Assembly: GCF_902686445.1 (NCBI RefSeq)
Contig: NC_062223.1
Coordinates: 38,472,998 to 38,536,997, forward strand
Length of the DNA stretch: 64,000 nt
DNA from: Sciurus carolinensis
Taxonomy: Eukaryota; Chordata; Mammalia; Rodentia; Sciuridae
Direction: 5' to 3'
The position numbers were made by a program, and so were the translations under genes. Positions 48,087 to 60,265 of the stretch are shown piece after piece (within the stretch, counting starts at the first letter, position 1; each line of letters opens with the position of its first letter). The notes below the pieces were generated by a model, which made no database searches, was not told where the DNA came from, and saw nothing but the letters and a program-made list of their open reading frames with translations.

Positions 48087-48675
48087 GTTTACTATATCCT
48101 GAAACTGTAGTGAATTAGAATAAAGTTCTATCTCTTTATTTTGGAGGGTGGGTGTCTTTAGATTTTCTACATATAACATTCCATCATCTGTAAACAGGGG
48201 TAATTCAACTATTCTTGTGTCTTTCTCTTGCTTAATTGACCTAAGACTTCTGGTGCTATGTTGAATAGCAGCGGTTAAAGTTGACATCATTTTTTAGTTC
48301 CAGGTTTTGGATTAAAAACTTTCAACTAATCCCCATTCAGTATGATGTTGCCTATGAGTTTATCACATACTATCTCTTCTGCGTTGAAGTATGTTCCTTC
48401 TGTTCCAAATTCTGGAAGGTTTTATCATCAAGAGTTATTGAATTTTTAAAATACTTTTATATAGCTACTGATGCTATCACATAATTTTTGCCCTTGTTTT
48501 GTTGAGGTGTTTTGTTAAATGTATTGATTTGAATATGTCTGCCTGTCCTTGCATTCCTGAAATATACGGCACTTGATCATGGTATATAGTCTGTGTGATA
48601 TGATGTTGGATTCAGTTTGTCAGCATATTGTTGAGGATTTTTGCATTGACATTCATCAGGGATATTGTTCTTTGC

Positions 48676-48678
<3 letters not shown>

Positions 48679-48716
<38 letters not shown>
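48679..48716. repeat. (GT)n microsatellite
   Basis: About 19 GT units. Confidence 0.95.
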
Positions 48717-48717
<1 letters not shown>

Positions 48718-49861
48718 TTTGACTGGTTTGGTGTCAGGATAATGTTGGCATAGTTGAATGCATTTTGAAAACTTCTCTCCATTTCCTTGTTAAAAAATAT
48801 TCTGAGAAGAATTGGTATTGTTTTTCAAATGTTTTGTAAAGTTTGGCAGGGAAGCCATTAGTTCTTGAACTTTTATTTGTTGGGTTACTAGACTGTTGAT
48901 TCAATCTCATTACTCAATTATTGGTATGTTCAGGTTTGCTTCATGGTTGTATTATAATGGTTATAAGATTATAATGTGTCTTCATGGTTCAACTTGGTAG
49001 ATTGTGTAAGTGCAGAAATTTATACATTTCTTTTAGGTTTCCAAAATTGTTCATAACAGCTCCTAACAATTCTTTGTATTTTTGTGCTATTAGTTGTAAT
49101 TGCTTCATTTTATCTTTTATTTTATTTATTTGGAGCTTCTCTTTTTTTCACTGATTTTTGTTACCATGTATATGGGATAACTTTTTCCAACCATTCATTT
49201 TTCTCTATGTTGTAGTGAATTTCTTGAATGTAGATTAGAGTTGAAAGATTTTTATTATCCATTCAGCTGCTCTATAATTTTAATTAGTGACTTTAATTAA
49301 ACTATTAATTTTTGAAGTTAGTAATGACAAGTAACAATTTATTCCTGCCATTTTGTTACTTGTTTTGAGATTATTTTGTACATTCTTTGTTCTTTTCTGT
49401 CTTTTTCATGGTTTACTTCTGTTGTTTGGTGGTTTTCTGCAGTGAAATGGTTTGATTCTTTTCTCTGCTTCATTTGCATCTGTTCACCAGTGACTTTTTT
49501 TCTTTCCTGTGTTTTCATGAGGGTAGTTACTTTCCTTTTGCTTCCAGATGTCACTCTTGTCTAAGCATTCTTGTAAGGTAGGTCTAGGGGTGATAAATTT
49601 CCTAAGATTTTGCTTGTCTCAGAAAATCTTTATTTTCCTTATACTACTGAAGGATAGCTTTTCTGGGTGTAATGTTCTTAGTGAACAGGATTTTTTGTTA
49701 TTATTTGTTTAATTTTAATCTTATAACTTCAAAAAGTCATCCCATTCCTTCCTCTCCTGAGAGGTGTCTGCTGAAAAATCTGCCATTAGCCTAATGAGGT
49801 TTGTTAACTATGAGCTTCATCTTACTGGATTTCAAATTTTCTTTGCCTTGAACATTTCATT

Positions 49862-49945
49862 TTCTTTTATTGTTTGGAATTGAACACAAGACCCTGAATG
49901 CTAAGCATGCACTCCACCACTGAGCTGAACCCCCAGCTTCGTCTT
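49862..49945 (-). mobile_element. ID-type SINE fragment
   Basis: The minus strand carries a decayed ID body: the complement of tgcactccaccactgagctg and of ggaattgaacacaagaccc. The A-rich tail (T on this strand) is partly retained. It lies inside the old L1. Confidence 0.6.
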
Positions 49946-51690
49946 GGACTTTTTATAGTCTAATTATAATTTTCTGAGGAGGGTACAATTTTTGGTTCAA
50001 TTTATTTTTAGTTCTTTGTGTCTCAAACCCATTTCTCTCCTAAGATTCAGGAAGTTTTCAAGTATCTTTTTGTTGAATAAGTTTTATATGTCTTTTCCCT
50101 TATCTTTTTTGTATTACCCATAATGTGAACAGTTGTTTATTGAATATAGTTAAAGTTGTTCAATGTATTTTATTTCATTGATTTTTGTTTTGCTCATTTT
50201 TTATAATGTAAGTGCTTCTTTGAATTTCTTAAGCATATTATAAATTTTTCCTTCCTTTTGTTGAATTAAGATCTGTGTTTTCTTGTACCTCACTGAGTTT
50301 CCTTATAATCGTTATGTTTAATTCATTTGCATACATTTTTATAAATTTCATATCCTAGAGTCAGTCTCTGAGAATGTGTTCATTTGGGGCTGTAATGTTT
50401 CCTTGCTTTTTCATGATTTTTCTGGCTCTATATTGATTTCTATTCATGTGTTATTATAGCCACCTATTCTAATTTTATAGAGTAGCTTTCATAGATAAAT
50501 ACATTTTTCCTGTAAGGAGTTGAGTAGGGTAGATAAAGAAATGTAAACTCTGTGCTTATTAACTATAAGCAATGTATGTGGTGCTCATGAGTGTCTTAGT
50601 GATTGTGATAGGAGGTATTCATGGAGGTAGCAATGTAGAAGTATATATTGCAGTGGATAGAGTTCACCAGTGGTTTATAACTCAGGATTTAAGAGGCAAG
50701 TGATTACCACTGATCATCACAAGGCTCTGGTAGAAGCAGGTATAGGTTTTTAGAGGAACATGGATATAGGAAACTTTTCCTCAGGTCTTTCAGGGATTGG
50801 TTCTACTAGTAGCAAAACATCCAGCAATGTTAATAGTTTTGGCAGGCATGGCCCTTGGTAGGCACATCTTCAAGCCTTGTAGATGCATGCATTCCTGTTG
50901 TGAGCAGCATCTAGGAATGAATTGTTGGATGCAAATTCCCCAATCCCTGTAGTATGGAGTATCAATGAGGGCAGTGGAGATGAGAAAAGGCGCAGTTCAG
51001 AGGGTAAGCATCTTAGTTCCTTAGATTCTGGAGGTGGCATCGTCCACTATTTCAGACCATCTGTTTTCCCATAATGCTGGTACTACATGGGTTTGGCCCT
51101 GGGGTTATAGTTGCTCATTTGAGTTCTCTTGGGTTTGTAAGTTGAAGACTTTTATATGAACCTGTTTGATGTTTGTGGGGTACAAAAGATAGGGATATGT
51201 AAAGACTCTATCCTCTAAGATTGAACTGTAATAATGAGTCCATTCTGAAGATGACACTGTATTGTAGAAGCTTGGGTTCTGGCAGTTGGAAAGGAAACAA
51301 TATGAACTTCTTTGAAGTAAAGTTATGAAATGAACCCTTGGCAGATCTCCTAATTGGTTTCCAAGTTTGTAATTATAAGGAAATCTCCTATACTCGGATT
51401 GTTGATGTCTGTGTTAACCAGTTAATCTGGGACTGCCCTAAACACGCTTTTCCCCATGAGTACGAACACCCTGGCTCAGAAACCAGGGTCACCATTGCTG
51501 CTCTGCTTTCTTCCTGTCTGTGATGTCTTCCCAAGTCTCCAAAACTTACAGGGTTTCTATCTCTCTCTTACTGAGTTCCAGTATCTCCTCAGTCACTTTC
51601 CTCAGAATGCAGCTATTCCTTTATTGTTTTGGTTCTTTGTGAAGGAGGTAAGTGCTGGGAACCTCTATTCAGTTGTTTAGCCAACTCTCC

Positions 51691-52494
51691 AATGAATCAC
51701 TATTTTGAAGTAAAAGTAAGAATAGATTTCCTGAAGGAAAATCAAGATACTATCACCAAAGTAGAAGGGATGGGTAACAGACAAAAATAATTAGTGTCTT
51801 ATAATCTACAAATGATGCTCATTTAATAAATGGCCATATGATAAAAGGTAAAATTGAAGGGTGAGACAGAGTGTATGGATGGTTTTAGAGGATTGTGGCA
51901 AGTTGGCACTTTGTGATACATCCAAAAAATGTATATTGCAGTGTCCTCTTTGTTTTTAATCTTTTGTGTTAGAAAGATTTTCTTTATAGGTATCTATAAC
52001 TCTGTACTAAATATAGACATATGTGATAATTTATGATTTATGATTTTTTATATAGGAATTTATCTTTTTATATAAGAACCACTAATGTTTACTTCTTGGA
52101 CTCTCAAAATTTAAAAAAAAAGCAATTTTTGTGTGGATCTTGCTAGACATGGGAAAAAGAATTCAAGTAAAATAATGGCAAAAGATTCTCAGAAAATAAA
52201 ATTCTTTCAAAAAAGTACTTGCATACATGAGCAATGAGTCTAGATCCTAGGAAAACATGTTTTTCATGAAACTTTGAATTTGAAATATTTCAAATATTTT
52301 AAATAAAGATAAAGATGAAGGCTTTAAGAATGTGACTTTGCATTTGTGTTTCCTGTAGAATTTAAATAGAGAATCCAGAGAAAATATTCAAGAAATTGTA
52401 TAGTAAAAGTTAGGGGTTTCCTTGATAAATTGTTTTATTTATTTACTCATTTATATTATTAATAATAAAAGTCAATTAAAACACATAGCATCTC
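51691..52494. other. Intergenic DNA, nothing recognised
   Basis: No gene or repeat seen. Confidence 0.5.
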
Positions 52495-52622
52495 TATAAT
52501 TTAAGTTCCTTATGTGCAGAGAGCTTGTCTATCTTGTTAACTTTTGTATTCTTAGCATCTAAGATGATGTCAGGCATATAAATGGCATTCCAGATGAATA
52601 TTTTGAAACGAATAAACCAGTA
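52495..52622 (+). repeat. L2 3'-end fragment
   Basis: Blocks aagttccttatgtgcagaga, tctatcttgttaacttttg, cttagcatctaagatgatgt and catataaatggcattcc follow the end of L2 as seen across mammals. Confidence 0.6.
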
Positions 52623-52786
52623 TGTGGATGAAGATTCTTGAAAGAGTTTCAAAACAAAGTTGGAAACACAACAAAGAATGGTTGTAAAGCCATGTTATTT
52701 TTGTGTTCTTCATTCAACCAATTAAATGTATCAGAGAAGGCAGCTATTAAGGGTGAATAAGCAGACAGCAGAGATTACATGGAAAC

Positions 52787-53223
52787 TGTTTTTAGTTAGC
52801 TTTTGCATCACTGTGACCAAAAGACCGGACTGGAACAACATGGAGGAGGAAATATTCACTTTGGCTTACAGTTTCAGAGGTTCTCACCATGGTTGTTCAA
52901 CTTCATAGTTCTGGACCCCAGATAAGGCAGAACATCATGGTGGAAGTATGTGATAGAGGAAAGCTGCTAAGGATGGTAACCAGGAAGCAGAGAGAGAGAG
53001 AGCTCTGCTTATCAGGGACAAAATATAAACCCAAAATCATGCACTTCGTGAACTACTTCTGCTAGCCACAACCTACCTGCTTACAGTTATCACCCAGTTA
53101 ATCTATATCAGTGGATTAACCTATTCAGTTAAAGTAGTCATCATCCAATCATTTCACCTCTGAACATTCCTGCATTTTCTCACACATGAGCTTTTTAGGG
53201 ATACTCATATCTAAACTGTAAAA
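52787..53223 (-). mobile_element. Solo MaLR-type LTR, second copy
   Basis: Same family as 18687-19093: shared gtgaccaaaagacc, catggaggaggaaa, ggcagaacatcatgg, aagcagagagagag and tcatttcacctctgaac-type blocks. A 5-bp duplication, gaaac, lies at 52782-52786 and 53224-53228. The minus-strand start is slightly altered compared with the other copy. Confidence 0.72.
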
Positions 53224-53228
53224 GAAAC

Positions 53229-55964
53229 ATTCAAGAGTCTAGTCTAAATAACTTACTTAATTGTTAGCTTGCTTTTAGAGTACAAAGGAATTTTGGACTG
53301 TTACGTAACTTAGTCTTCAATAGTTGTTGTAGTATGGAAGGAGTTAAGATGACTTCAATTAGAACAATTTAATCATTATTATCTACATACTGTTAATATT
53401 ATCTATCAGACAAAAATATGTCAACCTTAATCATCTTTTTATGTGGTACCATTAGATTTAGGCTGAGAATTACAGTTTTTAACAAACAGCTTCCTTAGGC
53501 TAAGGGGAGTGCCCTTCACTCCTTCCTACCATAAGTAGCACTTCACTCTGTAGACACATACAAATACATATAAGCACATACATTTATAATTAAAGACCAT
53601 ATCTTGGTTCAGGAAAAAGATTTGAGAGGTCCCTAATTTCTAGATTATCTTATTTTAGCAAGTAGAAAGAAGGAATGTCTGTATCATTAAATTTTCACTA
53701 AAGTTCTTTCCAATTGTGAAATAATTATCACTTATATTTACAGTAGAGACTAACATTACCACATTCTCTAATCCTATGGCAGTTTGGTACAGTCATATAC
53801 CTTTCCTCTTTCTTTCTTTGATTATGCAAATAAAGAAAAGAAAGTCCTACACTGTCCTATAGGAATAGCTTCCATTACCCTGAATCCCACAACTGTTACA
53901 TGAGCATTGGTAGGTATTCAGTGTAAGTGAGCAACAACTTTAATGTGTCATTGCAGAAATTTTCTGGTCGATTTTATCACTGAAATACAGATAACTCTTT
54001 TATCTCCTTACAGATTCAACAGAGAGAGTAATAGGTTTCAGTATAATGACTATGGATGTGTCAAATACATCTTGGGGTGATTCTTGCTTGTTTATATGAT
54101 CTTAGCCTAAATCTTAGGAATATCCTCATTGTTCTGATAATGGCTTCCTAGCTATAGGTATTAAACTATGTAATTGGCACTTTACCTAGCACTTCCTAAT
54201 TACAAAAACAAAAAAGTTTTCTTTTTGTTAGATCATTTAAGTTATGAAAATTAGATATCTAGAACATTACACATTGATCTTTTTCTGGTATAACTATACT
54301 TTCTTAGAGGAATTAATTAGCAAATAGTGCTTTCTATTTAACTTTGAGGAAGTATATAATTCCATTTAATTTCCTTTTCATAGTACATAGTTTATTTTTT
54401 TTTAAACCTATACTCGAAAAGTGCCAATTTTTGAAACAGCAACATTTTGCCTAGAACCTAGATCAAAAAGGATTAATTTCCTCATGCTGTTTGATTTAAA
54501 AAGTAAGCTGGGCATTTAATAAAGGTGAGTTGAACCTTACACTAACAAAGCTCAGGTTTCTTTAGCAACATAAGCATTTGCATACTTGAAAGAAAATGTT
54601 TTTTAAGACAACAATGCAAAGAACAAAGGAGCAAAGCATTTCAAAGCTTCCAGTGTTCTGCAGGTAAAAACAGAGCAATTAAAAAATAATAACCACATCA
54701 AAGATCTAAATTATACTCCTTTATCCTGCCAATAATTGTGACTGCCTTAACAGTGATTACTGATGAAAGACTTTGTCACCTTTCTGTTAAAATTCATTTA
54801 ATAACATGCATCCTAGTTTCACAGGCATCATAGCAGCTACTTTTATTTATTTATTTTTTTTTGAAATTTTATGGCAATATGGGGGTAATCAGAAAAGAAT
54901 ATATTGTTGATTGTTGCCTATGTATTTCCATGTCTTTAAGATATTAAGATATAAAAATGGTTGTATCCTACCCTCATTCAGTCATTTTTACCTCTAGAAT
55001 ATTTGAGTACTCTTTGTTTTCTTTTATTGCTATAGTTTTTAGATCATTTAACCATTTTAAGCAGCATCTAATACTTCTAAATTCTTATATAGCTTTACCC
55101 ATTACAGGTTGAAATGACAATCCTTTAACCTTTTTCTACTGAACACTATTAAATGAAAATCAAAAGCTGATAAGAATAGAAGATATCTTTGGTGAAGGCA
55201 TAAAAAAATCTGCAGTAGTCATTTCCTTGTCCATGAGAACATAATTCAGATGCATAAGAATATACTTTCTTATAATCAGCATGTAGGATCCAACTCCAAA
55301 GTAACATTAGCCATGAATGAAAAATGGCCATTGCCCTATGACTCATTCCCATCTTGCCTTTATAATCAGAAACATCATAAAAGATGATAATTCATGTCAA
55401 AATATGACATATTTCAGATATGTCAAGTTCTCGGTTCCTAGAATAAATGGGTTCTTTGTGGCTACAGTCAGTCAACAGCTGCTCATTATGCAACTTGCCT
55501 GTGCGACTTTGTTAAGTGAACACAGTAAAGTCTTTTATTTACTTTTTTGTAGTACTTCACACATGATCAGCAGGCATTATATCATTGGACTACATCTCCC
55601 ACTCCTAAAATCTCATTAAATGTTTAAAAGAATTTAGTTCTTAGCACTACCTAGCTTAAAAGTTTATTGACATACAAACCATATATGTATGCTGTGTGTC
55701 TAGATTACCTTTGAAGACATCTATATAGATAATACGTGAAATGGGCAGATCCTCTGAGCACTTTGATTTCTGCACCGAAATTATTTTACTGCAAATGGAT
55801 ATATTAATAAAATCTAGGGTTGTCGTATTTTAAATTAGAGTCTATATAGTGTAACATAATTATCTATATCTTTCTTTCCTCTCTACCTCTGAATAACACA
55901 AGGCACATAATAAATTTTATGTAATATTTTTGTTTATCTAAAATTACATATTTTGCCCTAAATT
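53229..55964. other. Intergenic DNA, possibly unique sequence
   Basis: No repeat or gene recognised in 2.7 kb. Frames at 55149-55352 and 55317-55619 overlap on opposite strands and have no domain. Confidence 0.5.
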
Positions 55965-55970
55965 GTATTA

Positions 55971-56518
55971 TGTAGGGAACATTCCTCAAGCTTATCTGAC
56001 AGCAGTCGCTGACACCATGGTCTAAGTAAGCCAAACAGTCTGGACAGAGAAACTGAGGTAATGGTAAAGACTCACCATGGAATGAAGGTCTTTGCAGTTG
56101 CTGAGGCTGAGTTTGAGCTGAGGGGAGGCCTCGTTCTGTCAAGCATCCCAGCAAGCTGTGATGTGAGCTTGCCCTGCTGCCTTGCCTCATGCTGTGTGCA
56201 GGAGCTTGCCATTCCCCCAGTCCTTTGTCTCAGACCTGTTGCTGGGCACAATTGCTTAGCCATGCTTGTTTGTTTACACTACCTGGACCCTCTACTTATA
56301 GTTCACCTATAGGCTGACTCTGTTATACTTATACTTTAACAAGCGTGTTAACCTGATTGGATAATGTGTCTATATATGTCCTGAGCAACCCTAAATAAAA
56401 TTAGATCCATGCCTTCAGAGCTCCATCTCCAATGCCTGAGTAAGCGTGCTGGGTAAGGCTAGGTAGGGCAGGCATCTTTCGTCCTCACCCTCAGTGAACC
56501 CGTCTCTGAACATCTACA
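55971..56518 (+). mobile_element. Solo LTR, class II-like, 548 bp
   Basis: Begins tgtagggaacattcc and ends gaacatctaca, with the TG...CA ends of an LTR. Six-base flanks gtatta (55965-55970) and gtgtta (56519-56524) match at five of six positions. A TATA-like tatatatg near 56370 and aataaaattag near 56395 give promoter and polyadenylation signals on the plus strand. It is GC-richer than its flanks. The two opposed short frames across it (55864-56312) are not genes. Confidence 0.75.
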
Positions 56519-56524
56519 GTGTTA

Positions 56525-56984
56525 GTTATTTTTATGTTTTTATTATTCACTAAATTTTGATCTGTTATAATACAATTCACTAGGTAGTCATATTTATAGT
56601 ACCATTCTCTTTGCTAAGTACAAGTGTTAAAGCTTCATAGATTTTGAATTGAATTGCAAGAAATGAGGTCTAGCCTAAGACAGGTTTTAGAAGCAATTAA
56701 AAACTGAGTGATGAACAGAGGATGAAAAATAAGCAACTGTAGATAACCATCTTTTGGATATTATTTTACATCAAATTTCCTGATGTTCAGTGTCATGAAA
56801 ATTATATTTCATATTTTGTGGTGGTTTTGTTTGTTTTAAGATACAGGGCAAATTCTGTTTGTATTACTCTGTCAAGTGGAATAGCCTGCTTTTGTAATAG
56901 AAAGTTGTAATTTTTTTAAACCACAGTCTACAAATATTTATTTTTATTTTTTAATCTATTTTTTGAACAGCGTGCCTTTATTTT
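56525..56984. other. Intergenic DNA, nothing recognised
   Basis: No gene or repeat seen. Confidence 0.5.
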
Positions 56985-57075
56985 ATTTTTTTTTATTTTT
57001 ATGTGGTGCTGAAGATCAAACCCAGTGCCTCACACGTGGTAGGCAAGCGCTCTGCCACCGATTACACCCCAGCCC
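56985..57075 (-). mobile_element. ID-type SINE
   Basis: T-rich tail, then the complement of an ID body: gtggtgctgaagatcaaacc, ggcaagcgctctgccaccg, accccagccc. Confidence 0.8.
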
Positions 57076-58012
57076 AAGAAAGTTGTAATTTATTAAATGA
57101 GAATTGTTCTCAAATATAACAGTATAGTTATGATGTTAGCTACATAATCAATTTGTCAAATTATAATTTAATTTGTCCAATTATATTTTTCAGTAAAAAG
57201 GACAGGTTCTTATTAAAGCTATGCAAATACCTATTTTACTATAAAAATGCAAGGAAATTCAATATAGTAGTTGTCCCCATACTCTGAAGAGTTATTAAAA
57301 ACAAAATTCATTAAAAGTAATTTGTTTGGAAAATCACAGCCTACTATATTCAGAGTTAAAAGGGCTTCCTCATATCTACATAAAATTAGGACAATAAAGT
57401 GCTGACAACAATATTTCAAATAAATAATAACTACAATTAATTCCCCTAACCATTCCATTCAGAAAATTTTATAGTTATGAATCCTGGGAAAACAGTCAGC
57501 TTTCCTAAAGTAGTTCTGTTTCCAGATAGAAAAGATTCCTGGAAATACCAACTCAGTCAACCAATACTGTATACGGGTTTTCTAAGCATCATCATGCTGG
57601 AAACCCCTTTGAAACATCTCTTCATGGAGGTGCCAAAAATTTTGAGTATCTGATGTAATCAGTTCCACATACATTCTGACTGTCATTTATGTTGATGGCA
57701 TAAATTCTAACCTGCATTTATAGAAAGTCTTTCTGGGCAGGAATTGATTGGTTCCTTGCTAAATTATTAGTATGTGCAAGGATTTTAAAACAGGGAAGCA
57801 ACGAATTCTCCATTGGGGTTTACTGCAAAACTATTTCAATAGTTTGAGCAATGTTTCTCTCGAAGAAAAGAAAATATTATGGACAGTGAAGAACCTGAAA
57901 AATCTCCTGGACTTTCCCACTAATTGTAAATTTCTGAAATGTTTATGATAATAATATTATGCCTGTACAATCTTCTTGTAGGAGGAATGCTGAATATGTC
58001 TTCTTCATTTTG
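57076..58012. other. Intergenic DNA, nothing recognised
   Basis: No gene or repeat seen. Confidence 0.5.
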
Positions 58013-58110
58013 AACTTTTCACATGGTTTATCCAATAGTGTTGACCTGCTCATGAGACAACCCTTATTGATTCTGTTCTTTTGGGAGGTAAAGTAGAAAA
58101 CCTTTTTTTT
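58013..58110 (+). repeat. Local duplication, copy A
   Basis: Shares tatccaatagtgttgacctg, then attgat, then a gtagaaaac block, in the same order and spacing as 58368-58463. This is non-transposon sequence duplicated locally, with SINEs between the copies. Confidence 0.8.
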
Positions 58111-58124
58111 AATTACATATTTTT

Positions 58125-58230
58125 AGTTGACAATGGACCTGTTTTTTTATTTATTTCTTTATATGTGCTGAACTCAAGGCTACACACATGCCAGGCAAGC
58201 ACTCTACCACTGAACCACAACACCTGACCC
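58125..58230 (-). mobile_element. ID-type SINE, decayed
   Basis: Complement of an ID body: gtgctgaactcaaggctaca, ggcaagcactctaccactga, ccacaacacctgac, preceded by an AT-rich tail. Confidence 0.7.
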
Positions 58231-58257
58231 ACATAGAAAATTTTTGAACAATATTTT

Positions 58258-58345
58258 TTTTTCTTTTGTGGTGCTGGGGATTTGAACCCAGGGCCTTGGT
58301 GCTAGCAAGGCAAGCACTCTACCAACTGAGTTATATCCCCAGCCC
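58258..58345 (-). mobile_element. ID SINE, well preserved
   Basis: Reads as the complement of a full ID: gtggtgctggggatttgaac, aaggcaagcactctaccaac, tatccccagccc. The flanks gaacaat plus a T-run on the left (near 58246) and gaacaattttttt on the right (near 58347) look like its target duplication. Confidence 0.85.
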
Positions 58346-58367
58346 TGAACAATTTTTTTGAACAATA

Positions 58368-58463
58368 CATTTCACATTGATTATCCAATAGTGTTGACCT
58401 GCTTATGAAATATGAAACAAACCTAATTGATCTTATTTTTTGGTAGGTGAAGTAGAAAACTTT
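58368..58463 (+). repeat. Local duplication, copy B
   Basis: Partner of 58013-58110, with small indels and about 15-20% substitutions. Confidence 0.8.
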
Positions 58464-58921
58464 TGTGTTTGTCTAGAAGACCTAGGAATTCTTTTCTGAA
58501 TATAATATTTTTATTTTTTCTAAATTTGGAAACTGATATTTTAGGCAAACTAAATATTCAGAGAGAATTTAATGACTCAAGATAGGATTATGACTATTGA
58601 GAAACAATACTTTGTGATATTTTCAGTCAAAGGGATAACACACTTTTAAAAGTACAAAGATAATAGTTTTGTAAGAAATTTTAGCTTTCTCATAAGTGAG
58701 GACATTTTTTTCCATTTTGGAAACATTGACCAATTATGTAATAAAATCACACCTAAGCAGAAAATTTTATTTCAATAAAGTATGACAACTGCTCAGAAGA
58801 AACAAAGTGACATTTTATTGTCCCTTTAGGGTTTCCAAACCTCACTTATCAATTTGGGAGGGAAAACACATATTTTAGTATTATATTTTAAAATATTTGG
58901 CAATGTTTTTGAGGGCCTTCC

Positions 58922-58978
<57 letters not shown>

Positions 58979-59667
58979 TCCCTTGTAAACTCTTTAAAAT
59001 CTAATGAGAATATTCAATAAAACTGTTAACTTGGTCAAAATTTCAATCATTTCACAGTATTTTTTCATGTCAAATATTTTAAACAACCACCAAAAAAGTT
59101 AACATCCCTAGACTTTCCACTATTTTGTCTGCACATGAAAGTTTCTTCTTTTTCTGTGTTTTTTGTTTCTCATTCTGATTTAACTTCCACCTCATTTTAA
59201 GATAGAGCTACTCTTTTTTTCCTTGAATACAAAACCCTCAACTTTATAAACAGTGTCTTGCTCCACCATCATTTTTCCCTCCATAGTTAGTTCTTTCTCA
59301 ACTAAAATAACTATCTTATATTGCATAGAGTAAAAGGGGAGCGAGTGCTGAGATTCCTCTGTCATATAGAAGCATAAGTTTAACATTTAATCAAAGCTTG
59401 TAAATATGCACTAAAAAGTATACCTACATACATTCCATTTCCAAGTCTCCTAAGTGGCAATAATGTGCAGGTTTATTAATGTGACCCAGAGATTATACTC
59501 CATACCACATGCAAGTAAGAACTACATACATTTAAAATTAAGCTCTACAATCAGTGTTACACTATTCAATTAAAGAAATTTTAAAAATTAAATGATTTTC
59601 CATTAACTTATTCTAAAATTAATTCAAGAATTTTATTCATCTAAAGATCTTAGAAATAGGCAGAGCT
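58464..59667. other. Intergenic DNA with a C-run/(CT)n
   Basis: No gene recognised. The 64-codon minus-strand frame at 59192-59386 has no domain. Confidence 0.5.
58920..58976. repeat. C13-(CT)n homopyrimidine tract
   Basis: Thirteen C followed by about 22 TC units: a 57-bp uninterrupted pyrimidine strand, capable in principle of triplex formation. Confidence 0.95.
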
Positions 59668-59919
59668 AGGCTCCCCAGCCTGGGCATTAGATCCGGACAG
59701 CAGGCAGTTTCTCAGAGGAGGAACGCCCAGTGAGAGACTTTCGCACAGAGTGAGGCTCCCAGGCCCGGGTAGTTGGTCCAGACTGCAGGAACTTCTAGGA
59801 GGAGGGCTCCCCATCAAGAGACTCCCTCGCAGGACAAGCCTCCCTGACCCAGGAGGTAGGTCCAGACAACAGGGAACTTCCCAGAGGAGAGCTGCCCAAA
59901 GAGACTTCCCCACTGGGTG
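59668..59919 (+). repeat. 84-bp L1 5'UTR monomers (3 copies)
   Basis: Units 59668-59752 (85 bp), 59753-59836 (84 bp) and 59837-59919 (83 bp). Each starts aggctcccc-like, has an attaga/agttgg-tccggac core, an aacttccagaggagg-like middle and a gagactccc-like end. A partial fourth unit follows to about 59980. GC-rich with CpGs. Analogous in layout, not in sequence, to the promoter monomers of mouse L1. Confidence 0.85.
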
Positions 59920-60265
59920 AGTCTTTCCCACCTAGTGAGGCTTTCCCACTGGGGCATTAGAACCAGAGATCCAGGCACAGACCAGTCATGCTTCAGCCCA
60001 CAGTCTAGTCCTGCTTTGACTGACCATTATTCAACAAGTGGAGGCACCTCTGCCAACTAGCAGGGAATATACCACACCTGAAGGCCACCACCCCTAGAGG
60101 GACAGCTTCCTCGTGGATCACTGCATTATCAAGTTCCTCCAAGACATCAGGCTACTGAAGGCTAGGAGGTGAGTTATTGGAAATCTACTGGGACACTGTA
60201 AGTCAATTAGGGAAATCTGCAATATCTCATAGTTTCACTACTAGAGGGGAAGATACCTGAGCAAT

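Larger units (their letters stand above)
45550..51690 (-). mobile_element. Old, nearly full-length L1 (minus), heavily interrupted
   Basis: From left to right it shows the complement of the 3'UTR and ORF2 end (ttatttcacttaatataatg, cattcccatcaacagtgca), then ORF2 through its length to about 49200 (tagcaccatttattgaaga, ttgaagtatgttccttctg). ORF1-like and 5'UTR-like sequence follows, ending tagccaactctcc near 51680. The divergence is much higher than in the 7-17 kb and 60 kb copies. It is interrupted by a solo LTR (45898-46452), a short L1 3' piece (46772-46932), microsatellites and a SINE (49862-49945). No frame is intact. Confidence 0.65.

Noticed and set aside
55864..56312. Opposed frames of 63-108 codons near 56 kb
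   Set aside because: They cover a solo LTR with clear ends; open frames are a by-product of its GC content.
59650..59931. 93-codon minus-strand frame with repeating LRGSLLMGSPPPRS-like motif
   Set aside because: The protein repeat simply mirrors the 84-bp DNA monomers (28 codons per unit) on the antisense strand.
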